A stretch of 64,000 bases of DNA from Clostridium cadaveris (GCF_020911725.1 NZ_CP076620.1:467501-531500), one strand, 5' to 3'. Shown: positions 45,711-55,028, numbered from the stretch's first letter. Made by a program: numbers and translations. Notes: generated from the letters alone by a model not told the origin.

Positions 45711-45907
45711 CAAACCACTCCAAATAGATTTATATAATTTATTTTATTTTAAATGGCTTGTTAATATGACTAGGATTGTGAAGTTAAGGATAGTATTATA
45801 GTAGAAAAAAATTTAAATTCTTCTTAAATAAGATGAAGAATTTAAAAAATTGTATATAATGAAGGTATAATAGCCATTAGATATTGCGTTTAGAGAGGAG
45901 GAGAAAG

Positions 45908-46909
45908 ATGAGCAAGTTAGGAATTGTATTTGCAGGAGGAGGAGGAAAAGGCTCCTACCAAATAGGTGTATGGCGTGGCTTAAAATTATTAGGTATAGAG
46001 GACAAAGTATCTGCTATATCAGGCACATCCATAGGTGCATTAAATGGAGTTTTGTTTCTTCAAAAGGATTATGAGATAGGAGAAGAGGTATGGCTTAATA
46101 GTTCTCAAGAAAAAATGCTTCCTATAGATGATAGAATCATAGCTAGAAATATGCTTTATCTAAAGATCTCAGAGCGTAAGAAAGAGGAAGTATTAAAATG
46201 GGCAAGTACATTGAGAGATGAGGGAGATGTAATTTCAAAACAGGGACTTATCGAAATCATAGATAAAGGATTGAATTACGAAAAAATAAAAAGTTCTCAA
46301 ATACCTATGTATATATGTTGTACAGAAATGCCTGATATGAAAGCTAAATATTTTAAGATAAATGATTATGATGAAAAAGAAATAAAGAATATTCTTTGTG
46401 CCACCACAGCACTTCCTATGATCTTTGAAAGTGAAGAAATAGGAGAACAGATATACATGGATGGGGGCTTAGTAGATAATGTACCTATAAAGCCAGTTTA
46501 TGATAGTGGTTGTGACATTATAATAGTAATTCATTTTAACAAAGAAGAGAGAGTTGATAGATCTCTTTTTCCTAATGCGAAGATAATAGAAATAGTACCA
46601 TCAAAGAATATGGGAGGATGGCTTGTTGGAACTTTAGATTTTTCTAGGCAGACTTCTTTAGAGAGAGTTCTTGAAGGATATAAGGATGCACTTAGATTAT
46701 TTAAAGGAGTAGTAGATGACCCAACAAAAGATATTGTAGAAGTTTTAGATGAAAAATACGATGAAATAAATAATAATCTTGAAGAGATGATTAAGGAAAG
46801 AGAATCCCTAGAGGATAGTATACGAAGATTAAAACAAATAAAGGTAATAAGTTCTAACCTCAGAACTATAAGTAAGAAAAAACTAAAAGCAAAGAAGAAA
46901 ATATTATAA
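45908..46909 (+). CDS. Patatin-like phospholipase
   Basis: 333 aa from ATG 45908 following GAGGAGGAG. The patatin dyad is complete: oxyanion loop GGGGKG (10-15), nucleophile S41 in GTSIG and D185 in MDGGLVDN. Predicted to act as an acyl hydrolase on lipids. No signal peptide, so cytosolic or at the inner membrane face. The C-terminal 80 residues are basic and helical with a coiled-coil look (NNLEEMIKERESLEDSIRRLKQI, ending KKKLKAKKKIL), which could hold the enzyme at acidic membranes. Confidence 0.9.
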   Translation: MSKLGIVFAGGGGKGSYQIGVWRGLKLLGIEDKVSAISGTSIGALNGVLFLQKDYEIGEEVWLNSSQEKMLPIDDRIIARNMLYLKISERKKEEVLKWASTLRDEGDVISKQGLIEIIDKGLNYEKIKSSQIPMYICCTEMPDMKAKYFKINDYDEKEIKNILCATTALPMIFESEEIGEQIYMDGGLVDNVPIKPVYDSGCDIIIVIHFNKEERVDRSLFPNAKIIEIVPSKNMGGWLVGTLDFSRQTSLERVLEGYKDALRLFKGVVDDPTKDIVEVLDEKYDEINNNLEEMIKERESLEDSIRRLKQIKVISSNLRTISKKKLKAKKKIL

Positions 46910-46929
46910 ACAAAGAATTTGTCCAATGT

Positions 46930-46962
46930 AAAAGAGCATCCTTGTCCAAGGGATGCTCTTTT
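46930..46962. terminator. Terminator after the patatin gene
   Basis: AAAAGAGCATCC pairs with GGATGCTCTTTT across TTGTCCAA; T-rich on both strands. Confidence 0.88.
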
Positions 46963-47251
46963 ACGAAAATACACATACAATCATTTACAAAATTAAATGT
47001 TAGATTAATTAAAAATTATAAGTGAAGCATCATTTCAACTTCAAGTTTTCCTTGATTTAATAATATACGAAATTTTTATTGTAAGCAAATTTAGTATAGC
47101 TTGAATAATTAAAATATATTTAAATATCTTCTTTATTCTAAATATTTCTTTAAATATGATATACTTTATAAAATATATTCTATATAGAGTATGCTATTTA
47201 AAGATTAAATATATTCGTATAGCCTATTATACAAATCTAACAAAATGTACA
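46963..47251. other. AT-rich intergenic region, no gene seen
   Basis: About 290 bases of very AT-rich sequence between the patatin terminator and the end of the sirtuin gene. It has several short A/T tracts and repeats of AAATAT-type words but no reading frame with a ribosome binding site and no stable hairpin. Confidence 0.6.
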
Positions 47252-47998
47252 TTAAATATTCTTTAATAATTCTAAAGCTTTATCCAAAGTTTTGCCTATA
47301 GAGTCATGAATTGTAAGAGCTGCTTTAGAATCTGCAGAGGTTCTAGTTTTATTTATAAGCACAAGATTTTGTCCTTTAAAGTAGTTTATGAGACTGGCAG
47401 CAGGATATACAACAAGAGATGTGCCACCTATTATAAGTGTATCTGCACTACTTATTGCTTTTATAGCGCCATCTATAATATCATAGTCCAGGCTTTCTTC
47501 ATATAAAACCACATCTGGTTTTACACTTCCACCACATTTTGTACAAGTTGGAATTCCCTTAGAGTTTATCACAAAATCAGCATCGTAAAAAGCATTACAT
47601 TTAGTGCAGTAATTTCTATAAACAGATCCATGAAGCTCGAAAACATTTTTAGAACCAGCCATTTGATGAAGCCCATCTATGTTTTGAGTTACCACAGCTT
47701 TAAGTTTTCTCATTTTTTCAAGCTCTGCAAGAGCTAAATGGCCAGCATTAGGTTTAGCATCAGGATATATTAATTTAGACTTATAAAATTCAAAAAATTC
47801 CTCAGGATATCTTAAGAAGAATGTATGAGATACAAGCTGTTCGGGAGTAAAATTGATCTTAAGTTTTTCATTCCATAAACCATTGGAACTTCTAAAATCA
47901 GGTATTCCTGATTCTGTTGACATTCCAGCTCCACCGAAGAATACTATGTTATTACTGTTTTTTAAAATTTTAGCTAAATGTTCTATTTTATTTTCCAT
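47252..47998 (-). CDS. cobB: Sir2-family NAD-dependent protein deacylase
   Basis: 248 aa, typical for bacterial sirtuins. NAD-binding GAGMSTESGIPDFRS (24-38), TQNIDGLH and catalytic His in ELHGS are all present, as is the structural zinc site, two CxxC pairs (YCTKC and CTKC). It removes acyl groups from lysines using NAD. GGAG eight bases before ATG. Alone on its strand. Confidence 0.95.
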   Translation of the reverse strand: MENKIEHLAKILKNSNNIVFFGGAGMSTESGIPDFRSSNGLWNEKLKINFTPEQLVSHTFFLRYPEEFFEFYKSKLIYPDAKPNAGHLALAELEKMRKLKAVVTQNIDGLHQMAGSKNVFELHGSVYRNYCTKCNAFYDADFVINSKGIPTCTKCGGSVKPDVVLYEESLDYDIIDGAIKAISSADTLIIGGTSLVVYPAASLINYFKGQNLVLINKTRTSADSKAALTIHDSIGKTLDKALELLKNI

Positions 47999-48083
47999 AA
48001 AATCATCTCCATTTTTCTACTTATTAATATTATGTCACAAGTTACAATAAATAAAAAGAGCACAGTAAATGGAGTGGTAATAT

Positions 48084-48224
48084 ATGAATTTAAATATGAA
48101 TCTTAACAATATACAAATCTTTATTAGAGAAATTTTAAAGCATTCAGAAGATTTTTTAATCTATGTATGCTTTTATTATATACTAAGTATTTGTATTTTA
48201 AATAGAAAAATTATTCATATTTAA
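48084..48224 (+). CDS. Possible small membrane-associated peptide
   Basis: 46 codons (MNLNMNLNNIQIFIREILKH then FLIYVCFYYILSICIL) with GGAG nine bases before ATG 48084. The second half is hydrophobic enough for one membrane helix. No family and strong AT bias, so it could be chance. The rest of the 48000-48380 gap shows nothing else. Confidence 0.3.
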   Translation: MNLNMNLNNIQIFIREILKHSEDFLIYVCFYYILSICILNRKIIHI

Positions 48225-48392
48225 AAGAATTGATGATAATAATATACATAAGACTCATAAGATTAAATTATAGATGACAATAAAAATCAATATTATTTGA
48301 TACCTTCTTTGATTAAGAAAAATCTTTATACCGTTTTACTTTAATATGCTTTAGATATAAAGAAAACTATTTGTGAAAGGATGAGAAAGTCA

Positions 48393-48737
48393 ATGATGAA
48401 AAAATTGAAATATATAATTATGGCTGTATTAATTATTGCATGTACTAGTGTAACGGTTAATGCAAAGCCTATTACATTTTCACCAACAGCAGGTATATAC
48501 AAAGAAGGAATATATCATTTCAGTAAATGTTTGGGAAATAAGGTGTCATTAAAACTAACTACTCCAGAAGAAAATATCATTATGATGATTATAAAAAATG
48601 AAGATGGAGTCTTAAAGTATTTTGTAAATTTCGGTAAGACATGTAAAGCGGTAGATATTTTTCTTGAGTTACCTGTAGAAAAATATACTGTGATTTTAAT
48701 TGGTGAAGGAGAAATTGCATTTACTTTTGAAAATTAG
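48393..48737 (+). CDS. Small secreted hypothetical protein
   Basis: 114 aa if started at ATG 48393; ATGs at 48381 and 48396 are also in frame, and AAAGG lies just before 48381. Signal peptide LKYIIMAVLIIACTSVTVNA followed by a short exported domain of about 90 residues with two Cys (KCLG, KTCK) that could form a disulfide. It looks like a small beta-sandwich (ITFSPTAGIYKEGIYHF, ...VILIGEGEIAFTFEN). Family unknown. Confidence 0.7.
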   Translation: MMKKLKYIIMAVLIIACTSVTVNAKPITFSPTAGIYKEGIYHFSKCLGNKVSLKLTTPEENIIMMIIKNEDGVLKYFVNFGKTCKAVDIFLELPVEKYTVILIGEGEIAFTFEN

Positions 48738-48780
48738 ATTGCCATATTTTGAGTTAAATAAAGTTTATTTTTTAGAATTA

Positions 48781-48825
48781 AAGCCAGCTATCACATATTT
48801 ATCTGAGCAGCTGGCTTATTTTAAT
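48781..48825. terminator. Convergent terminator
   Basis: AAGCCAGCT (48781-48789) pairs with AGCTGGCTT (48809-48817). It lies between the secreted protein and the end of the LacI-type gene and can serve both. Confidence 0.8.
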
Positions 48826-49828
48826 AAATTATTTTTACGCTGTCTTTTGAAATAAGATGAGGATTAAGACATATTGTTGAAATTTCTTTTGGATTATTTT
48901 GTACAAGATTAAACATAAGCTTACAAGATGATGTTCCAAGCTCTGCAACATTTTGATCTATAGATGAAATCTGCATAAAGATCATAAATTCATTTAATAG
49001 ATTATCATAACTAACAATTGAAATATCATCTGGAATTTTTATGTTTTTTTCAATAAGACGTTTTAATAGCCCTAAAGTCATCATATCGTTAGAAACAAAA
49101 ACTGCTGTAGTATTATTTTTTAGAATGATATCTCCAGCTGCATAACCGCTTTCTGCATGATAATCACCTTCTATTACATAGTCTTTATTGATAGCAAGAC
49201 CGTATTCATCCATAGCTTTTTTATAGCCCTCAAAACGAGAAATAGAGTTTTTAGAGTTAACAGCATTTGTGATACATGAAATTCTTTTATGACCATTTTC
49301 TATTAGATGTTTAGTTGCTATATAGGCTCCTTTTACATTATCGAAATAAACTTGATTGCATGAAAAATCATCAAATATCCTATCTATCATTACATAAGGT
49401 ATAGTTAAAGCTTTAAGCTTTGAACATATTTCTTCTTGATGATCATAGGAAGTATTAGATATGGTGATAAATAGACCATCGATTCCTCTACCAAGCAACA
49501 AATCTATAAGATGCATATCTTCTTTATAATCATCATTAGAATTTGCAATTATTAATGCATATCCTTGATCCCTACAATAAGTTTCTATAGACTTTGTAAG
49601 CTTTGAGAAAAATATATTTTCTATATCGGGAATAATGAGACCAAAGGTAGTTGTCTTTTTAGTTATGAGACTTCTAGCATTTATATTAGGTGTGTAGTTA
49701 TTTTCTAATGCGATTTTTTTAATTAGTGTTTTTTTCTCATCAGAAACTCTACATTCTTTATTATTTAAAACTAAAGAAACAGTGCTTATGGACACACCAG
49801 CTTCTTTAGCGATATCTTTTAGTTTCAT
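48821..49828 (-). CDS. LacI-family transcriptional regulator
   Basis: 335 aa from ATG 49828, after AGGGGTGA. Residues 1-55 are a LacI HTH (MKLKDIAKEAGVSISTVSLVLNN) with a hinge helix (NINARSLITKKT), then a sugar-binding effector domain (FGLIIPDIENIFFSKL...). It diverges from a ribokinase/nucleoside hydrolase operon. Two identical TAAAACGTTTTA palindromes flank that operon's promoter, and this protein is their probable ligand. The effector is likely ribose or a nucleoside. Confidence 0.93.
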   Translation of the reverse strand: MKLKDIAKEAGVSISTVSLVLNNKECRVSDEKKTLIKKIALENNYTPNINARSLITKKTTTFGLIIPDIENIFFSKLTKSIETYCRDQGYALIIANSNDDYKEDMHLIDLLLGRGIDGLFITISNTSYDHQEEICSKLKALTIPYVMIDRIFDDFSCNQVYFDNVKGAYIATKHLIENGHKRISCITNAVNSKNSISRFEGYKKAMDEYGLAINKDYVIEGDYHAESGYAAGDIILKNNTTAVFVSNDMMTLGLLKRLIEKNIKIPDDISIVSYDNLLNEFMIFMQISSIDQNVAELGTSSCKLMFNLVQNNPKEISTICLNPHLISKDSVKIIY

Positions 49829-49891
49829 CAAAATCACCCCTAAGAAAATTATATCATATTCTAGATAAAATATTAACAATTAAAATTTTGA

Positions 49892-49969
49892 TAAAACGTT
49901 TTACTATTAGCTTGACAACGGTTTCTTTCGGTGATAATATAAATTTATAGAAAATGATAAAACGTTTTA
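49892..49969 (+). promoter_or_regulatory. Ribose/nucleoside operon promoter with two LacI-type operators
   Basis: Operator 1 TAAAACGTTTTA is at 49892-49903, operator 2 is identical at 49958-49969, centres 66 bp apart. Between them are TTGACA (49912-49917) and TAATAT (49935-49940) with 17-bp spacing and an upstream TG. Operator 1 ends eight bases before -35; operator 2 lies after the expected start. Looping between them is plausible. Operator 1 may also repress lacI. Confidence 0.88.
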
Positions 49970-49986
49970 CCAACGGAGGGGATAAT

Positions 49987-50400
49987 GTGCATATTGTAGA
50001 GAATGGTTTGACAATAGATCTTTATGATTCAATGAGAAGATATGCTGATATGAAAGTATATGATAAAGAAGACATAGCACAAGCCTTAAAAAATACTTTA
50101 TATAGTACTGTTGTGTATGATGATGAAATGCCTGTAGCTATAGGAAGAGTTGTTGGAGATGGAAGAATCGTATTTTTTTTAAAAGATATTGTTGTCCATC
50201 CAGACTATAGAGGAAAGCAAGTTGGAAAATTAGTAGTTAACAATTTGCTGGATTATATAGAAAAGGCAGGATGTGAAGGAGCGTACATAGGACTTATGGC
50301 TATGCCGGGAACAGAAGCGTTTTATGAAAAGTTTGGATTTATTGAAAGGCCTAATCCTAAATTTGGGTCAGGCATGATTTGTATAGATAGAAGGAAGTGA
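49987..50400 (+). CDS. GNAT-family N-acetyltransferase
   Basis: 137 aa from GTG 49987, six bases after GGAGGGG; an ATG-like overlap at 49985 is out of frame. Acetyl-CoA binding motif A is visible as VVHPDYRGKQVGKLVVNNLL, followed by GAYIGLMAMPGTEAFYEKFGF. Substrate unknown. It is the first gene of the LacI-controlled unit and its stop overlaps the region just before ribokinase. Confidence 0.85.
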   Translation: MHIVENGLTIDLYDSMRRYADMKVYDKEDIAQALKNTLYSTVVYDDEMPVAIGRVVGDGRIVFFLKDIVVHPDYRGKQVGKLVVNNLLDYIEKAGCEGAYIGLMAMPGTEAFYEKFGFIERPNPKFGSGMICIDRRK

Positions 50401-50408
50401 ATACCCAT

Positions 50409-51326
50409 ATGAAAAAAGTTATAGTTGCAGGAAGTCTTAATGTTGATCTTACTATAGAAGTGGACAAGATGCCTGTTCAAGGTGAGACAATACATGGACA
50501 TGATTATTTTGTAAATGAAGGCGGCAAGGGTGGCAATCAAGCTATTGCAGCTGTAAAGTCAGCAGCAGATACCATATTCATAGGAAGTGTAGGAAAAGAT
50601 GTTTTTGGTAAACAGGTATTAGATTCATTAGAAAAATTTCATATAAGTACTAGATGCATACAGATTCATGAAGATGTATCTACAGGAACAGCAATGATAA
50701 TTAGAGAGAATAATGATAATAGAATAATACTAAACCCAGGTGCAAACTATGCAATGAAATTTGAATTTGCAAAAGAGCAACTAGATAAAGTTGCTTCAGA
50801 AGGAGATATATTTATAACTCAATTTGAAAATGATTTAGATGCTACTTTTAAACTTATAGAGTATGCAAAATCTTTAAAAATGAAAACTATATTAAATCCA
50901 GCACCAGCAAAAAAGATACCAGATGAAGTTTACAAATATATAGATCTTTTAGTTATAAATCAGAGCGAATGTGAAGTTATATGTGGAATTTATCCAAACA
51001 ATGATGAAGAATGTTTAAAAGCTGCAGAAGTCTTAAAGGATAAGGGAGCTTCAAACATCATAATAACTCTTGGGAAAGAGGGAAGCTTAACAATAACTAA
51101 TAAAGAAAATATAAGAGTAAATGCCCACAAGGTGCAAGCTGTTGATTCAACTGCAGCAGGAGACTCTTTCATAGGAGCTATGGCAGCAAAATTATCAATG
51201 GGAACTTCATTAAAAGAATCAATTGAATATGCTACAAAGGTTTCTGCAGTTACAGTGACTAGAAAAGGTGCTCAGATATCCATACCAACAGAGAAGGAAG
51301 TAAATGAATTTTTTAATAATATATAG
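50409..51326 (+). CDS. rbsK: Ribokinase (PfkB family)
   Basis: 305 aa from ATG 50409; the in-frame GTG at 50397 is directly against the ribosome binding site AAGGAAGTG and is less likely. Motifs: N-terminal GEGGKGGNQA-type (NEGGKGGNQAIAAVKSA) and C-terminal DSTAAGDSFIGAMAAK with the catalytic Asp in the AAGD loop. It phosphorylates D-ribose to ribose-5-phosphate, feeding the pentose phosphate pathway. With the nucleoside hydrolase next door it recycles the sugar part of nucleosides. Confidence 0.93.
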   Translation: MKKVIVAGSLNVDLTIEVDKMPVQGETIHGHDYFVNEGGKGGNQAIAAVKSAADTIFIGSVGKDVFGKQVLDSLEKFHISTRCIQIHEDVSTGTAMIIRENNDNRIILNPGANYAMKFEFAKEQLDKVASEGDIFITQFENDLDATFKLIEYAKSLKMKTILNPAPAKKIPDEVYKYIDLLVINQSECEVICGIYPNNDEECLKAAEVLKDKGASNIIITLGKEGSLTITNKENIRVNAHKVQAVDSTAAGDSFIGAMAAKLSMGTSLKESIEYATKVSAVTVTRKGAQISIPTEKEVNEFFNNI

Positions 51327-51340
51327 AGGAGTGAAAGATA

Positions 51341-52264
51341 ATGGAAAACAAGAGAAAGATAATAATTGATACGGACCCAGGAATTGATGATGCTATAGCT
51401 ATAGCAATTGCTCTTTTTTCAGAAAAGCTTGATGTAAAGCTTATAACAACTGTAGCTGGAAATGTAAGCGTAGACTTAGTTACAGAAAATGCATTAAAGC
51501 TTCTTACATTCTGGGGAAAGAAAATACCAGTAGCAAAGGGGTCTAGAGAACCATTAATGCAAGTATTTGAAGATGCATCTAATGTTCATGGGGCATCTGG
51601 CATGGACGGATATGATTTTGGAGAACCAGATAGAAGCAATTTGCTTGATGGTCATGCTGTAAATGAGATGAGAAGAGTTTTATTAGAAAGCGACTCAAAG
51701 ATGACTATAGTAGCTATAGGACCTCTTACAAATGTAGCTTTACTTTTAAAGATGTATCCAGAAGTTAAGGAAAAAATAGATGAAATAGTATTTATGGGTG
51801 GATCTTTAACAAGAGGAAATAGAACTGTTATGGGAGAGTTTAATATAGCTACTGACCCAGAAGCAGCAAAGATAGTATTTTCAAGTGGATTAAAACTTGT
51901 TATGGCTGGATTAGACATGGGACTAAAAGCTCTAGTTTATCCAGAAGATAGTGCTGAGATTAAAACATATGGAAAAACTGGTGATATGATGTGTGCACTT
52001 TTCTCAAAGTATAGAGGAGGAAGCTTTAAGACAGGACTTAAAATGTATGATAGCTGTGCAATTGCTTACCTATTATGTCCAGAGATGTATGAACTTCAAG
52101 AAACGTACCTTGATGTTGAAACTCAAAGTCCTCTAACTTTAGGATGTACAATCGTTGACTTAAAAGGATATATGAAGAAAGAAGCCAATGCAACAGTATG
52201 TACAGATATAGATATTGATAAATTTAAAAAATGGTTTATGGAAGCAATAAAAGCTTGTGTTTAG
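51341..52264 (+). CDS. Inosine-uridine-preferring type nucleoside hydrolase
   Basis: 307 aa. DTDPGIDD at residues 10-17 is the calcium-binding signature of nucleoside hydrolases, with VAIGPLTNVALLL and EFNIATDPEAA also typical. It cleaves ribonucleosides into base and ribose. It starts 14 bases after ribokinase with AGAGGAG, so the two are co-expressed. No signal peptide, so nucleosides must be imported first. Confidence 0.92.
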   Translation: MENKRKIIIDTDPGIDDAIAIAIALFSEKLDVKLITTVAGNVSVDLVTENALKLLTFWGKKIPVAKGSREPLMQVFEDASNVHGASGMDGYDFGEPDRSNLLDGHAVNEMRRVLLESDSKMTIVAIGPLTNVALLLKMYPEVKEKIDEIVFMGGSLTRGNRTVMGEFNIATDPEAAKIVFSSGLKLVMAGLDMGLKALVYPEDSAEIKTYGKTGDMMCALFSKYRGGSFKTGLKMYDSCAIAYLLCPEMYELQETYLDVETQSPLTLGCTIVDLKGYMKKEANATVCTDIDIDKFKKWFMEAIKACV

Positions 52265-52367
52265 CATTAAATTTAGAATGAATTTAAAATGGAGCAGAGC
52301 AGTTGTAGTCGGAAAAAAGCAGGCTCTTAGTTCCTTTTAAAATAAAAAAAATAAGGAGATGAAATGT

Positions 52368-53774
52368 ATGAATAATTATGTTATGTTCGCTACTGCTATA
52401 ATAGCTGTTGCTATCGTAGTGTATATGTTAATCAAAAAGATGGACATAAAAATCACATTATTTGCTATAGGTCTTGTACTAATGTACATAGCAATTACTG
52501 TTGGAGATGGTCTTGGAATCAAGGACTTTGCATCAACAGGTTCTATATGGCTTGATCCGCTTAAAGCTGCAACGGATATATTCAAGCAAAACCTATCAGC
52601 AGCCGGATTCATAATACTTATACTAGGTGGATATTCTGCTTATATGAACAAAATTGAGGCTAATGATGTAACAGTAAGTGTTCTTACAAAATCTATAGTA
52701 AAAGTTAAATCACCATATATATTAGTACCAATAGTGTTTTTACTTGGAAACTTACTTTCATTAGTAGTACCAAGTGCTTCAAACTTAGCAATCATATTAT
52801 TAGCTACTTTATTCCCTGTTTTAAAAAAGGCTGGTATGAGTACATTAACAGCAGCAGCAGTTATAGCTACAACAGCAACTGTAATGCCAACTCCACTTGG
52901 AAGTGATAATGTTGCCATTGCAAATGAATTAGCAAAGTACGCATCATTTAGCGGTTTAACAGTAACTGATTACGTTATAAAATACCATGCTATGATTTCA
53001 GTACCTACGATAGGAGTTATGGCACTTGTACATTATTTCTGGCAGAAGTTTATGGACAAGAAGGCTATAGCTTCAGGAGAAGAGGAAGTTATAGAAGTTC
53101 AAGAAGTTAAAAAGATTGAAGGATCCTTCTTATTCAAATTAGTATATACGCTTTTACCATTACTACCTATATTAATGCTTATATTCATATACTTCTCAGG
53201 TTCATCAGTGAAACTTTCAGTAGAAGTAGCTACAACTTTAAGCTTTATTATAGCTATAATATGCGAATCAATTCGTCATAAAGGAGATAGAAAAGTTCTT
53301 AAAGGAACAGAAGACTTCTTTAAGGGAATGGCAAACGGAGTATCTATAGTTGCATTATTAGTAGCAGCAAGTGTATTTGTACAAGGATTAAAGTCTATTG
53401 GACTTATAAAGGCACTTCAGGATGCTATGTTATCAACTCAAGGAACAGGAATGGGAATAGTTCTTCCTCTAATTTTAGTTGGATTAACAGTGCTTATAGT
53501 ATTACTTTCAGGAAGTGGAACAGCATTATTCTTTGCAATGGTTCCATTAGTAATGCCACTTGCAGAAGCAGCTGGAATAAATCCTATAGCATTATCAGTA
53601 CCAATGGGTCTTGCTGGAAATATCATGAGAGCGGTTTCTCCAGTAGCAGCGGTAACAGTAATAGTAGCTGGGTCTGTTAAGAAATCATCATTAGATATTG
53701 TAAAGAGAACTTCAGTACCAATGATAGCAGGATTAATATTCATGTTCGTTCTATCAATGATAATGTTTGTTTAA
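52368..53774 (+). CDS. DcuC-family (C4-dicarboxylate type) transporter
   Basis: 468 aa from ATG 52368, nine bases after AAGGAG; ATG 52359 abuts it. Around 12 membrane helices. The DcuC-like pattern is present (LGGYSAYM near the first re-entrant region, LLSLVVPSASNLAIILLATLFPVL, VMPTPLGSDNVAIA, VLLSGSGTALFFAMVPLVMPLAEAAG). DcuC proteins normally carry C4-dicarboxylates, but its place after ribokinase and nucleoside hydrolase makes a nucleoside or related uptake role likely. This is inference from context. Confidence 0.85.
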   Translation: MNNYVMFATAIIAVAIVVYMLIKKMDIKITLFAIGLVLMYIAITVGDGLGIKDFASTGSIWLDPLKAATDIFKQNLSAAGFIILILGGYSAYMNKIEANDVTVSVLTKSIVKVKSPYILVPIVFLLGNLLSLVVPSASNLAIILLATLFPVLKKAGMSTLTAAAVIATTATVMPTPLGSDNVAIANELAKYASFSGLTVTDYVIKYHAMISVPTIGVMALVHYFWQKFMDKKAIASGEEEVIEVQEVKKIEGSFLFKLVYTLLPLLPILMLIFIYFSGSSVKLSVEVATTLSFIIAIICESIRHKGDRKVLKGTEDFFKGMANGVSIVALLVAASVFVQGLKSIGLIKALQDAMLSTQGTGMGIVLPLILVGLTVLIVLLSGSGTALFFAMVPLVMPLAEAAGINPIALSVPMGLAGNIMRAVSPVAAVTVIVAGSVKKSSLDIVKRTSVPMIAGLIFMFVLSMIMFV

Positions 53775-53890
53775 TTAAATATCGATAATTGTGTGTAGAA
53801 TTTACAGTAATGTAGATTAGATATAGCAAGGAACTAGGGTTAAATTTTTATTGTATTATTTGTTATATATTATAGGAAGTAATTAATATT

Positions 53891-53922
53891 AGAGTCAGCA
53901 TGAGATGCTGACTCTTTTACTT
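53891..53922 (+). terminator. Terminator of the nucleoside operon
   Basis: Perfect 11-bp stem AGAGTCAGCAT/ATGCTGACTCT (53891-53901, 53905-53915) with loop GAG, then TTTT. It lies about 115 bases after the stop; the gap before it and the stretch to 54096 show no gene. Confidence 0.9.
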
Positions 53923-54096
53923 TTCACTCATGTTTTTAATAATAAAAGTAAGTTCAAATGTTATTGAACTGCACTAAAGTAATGCCAACTCCCAAAGTCA
54001 CATATCTTCTTTCATTATTGAATGGTAAATATTGTAGTATAATTTACATTAAAGGTGTAAAATAATTACATAGGATAAATAGTGCAGGAGGAAGAA

Positions 54097-54489
54097 ATGA
54101 TGAAAAAAAGAAGTATATTATATTTAGTAATCATAGTGATGCTTGTACTTAATGGATGTACAAGAGGATCCCAAATAACTGTGATGTCAAAAGAACATAA
54201 TACGTCAACTATGATGTCTATGACATATAAAAGGTTTAGCGGATATAAAGAAACTAATGTTACTGTTAAAGAGGGGGAACTGGTTAAGATAGATGTTAAT
54301 ATCGTTACGAAAGATGGAACAATTAGTGCATATATAGCTAAAGATGACGACAAAACTGATTGCAGTTATGAAGGAAATGATATTCAAACATCAACATTTA
54401 CTATTACACTTTCAGATCCCGGGAAATACACTATTAGGGTAGATGCAAAGAACCATTCTGGAGGATATGAATTTTCTTGGGAAAAATAA
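54097..54489 (+). CDS. Small lipoprotein
   Basis: 130 aa from ATG 54097, five bases after AGGAGG; the adjacent ATG 54100 is equally possible. Signal peptide with lipobox LVLNGC. The mature part is about 110 residues: a beta-rich domain (VTVKEGELVKIDVNIVTKDGTISAYIA, ...FTITLSDPGKYTIRVDAKNHSGGYEFSW) resembling small Ig-like or carbohydrate-binding folds. No known family. Confidence 0.75.
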   Translation: MMKKRSILYLVIIVMLVLNGCTRGSQITVMSKEHNTSTMMSMTYKRFSGYKETNVTVKEGELVKIDVNIVTKDGTISAYIAKDDDKTDCSYEGNDIQTSTFTITLSDPGKYTIRVDAKNHSGGYEFSWEK

Positions 54490-54578
54490 TGGTAATGGAG
54501 GCATAACCTGATGAAGGACGAGTTTTTATTCATGGAGAGGTAATTAAGAAATAATAAGTTAAAAATAGGAGGATTCAT

Positions 54579-55019
54579 ATGAAGTTTATAACTGCAACAA
54601 GTGAGCACATTAAATCAGTAGCAGAAATTGCTTTAAAGCTTTGGCCATCAAATACTATAGAGGATTTAATTCTTGAATTTTCAACAATAATCGAAAATGA
54701 TAATTCAAAGATATTTTTAGTATGCAATGAAAGTGAATTCATTGGATTTGCACAATGCTCTCTAAGATTTGATTATGTAGAAGGAACGGACAGTTGTCCC
54801 GTTGGATACTTTGAAGGAATTTTTGTAAAAGAAGAATACAGAAATAAAGGAATAGGAAAAGAACTTTTAAGATATTGTGAAGAATGGGCAAAGATGAAAG
54901 GTGCAGAAGAATTTGCTAGTGACTGTGAGCTTAAAAACACAGATAGTTTAAAATTTCACTTAAATATAGGATTCAAAGAGGCTAATAGAATAATTTGCTT
55001 TGTAAAAAATCTTAAATAA
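54579..55019 (+). CDS. AAC(6')-like aminoglycoside N-acetyltransferase (GNAT)
   Basis: 146 aa, the normal AAC(6')-I length. Segments typical of that group are present: KLWPSN near the N-terminus, VGYFEGIFVKEEYRNKGIGK (acetyl-CoA motif A), CEEWAKMKGAEEFASDCELKN, and SLKFHLNIGFKEANRIICFVKNL at the end. Relatives acetylate the 6'-amino group of aminoglycosides. AGGAGG fixes the start. Whether this copy acts on drugs cannot be read from sequence; chromosomal relatives sometimes have other substrates. Confidence 0.82.
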   Translation: MKFITATSEHIKSVAEIALKLWPSNTIEDLILEFSTIIENDNSKIFLVCNESEFIGFAQCSLRFDYVEGTDSCPVGYFEGIFVKEEYRNKGIGKELLRYCEEWAKMKGAEEFASDCELKNTDSLKFHLNIGFKEANRIICFVKNLK

Positions 55020-55028
55020 AAGTTTTGA

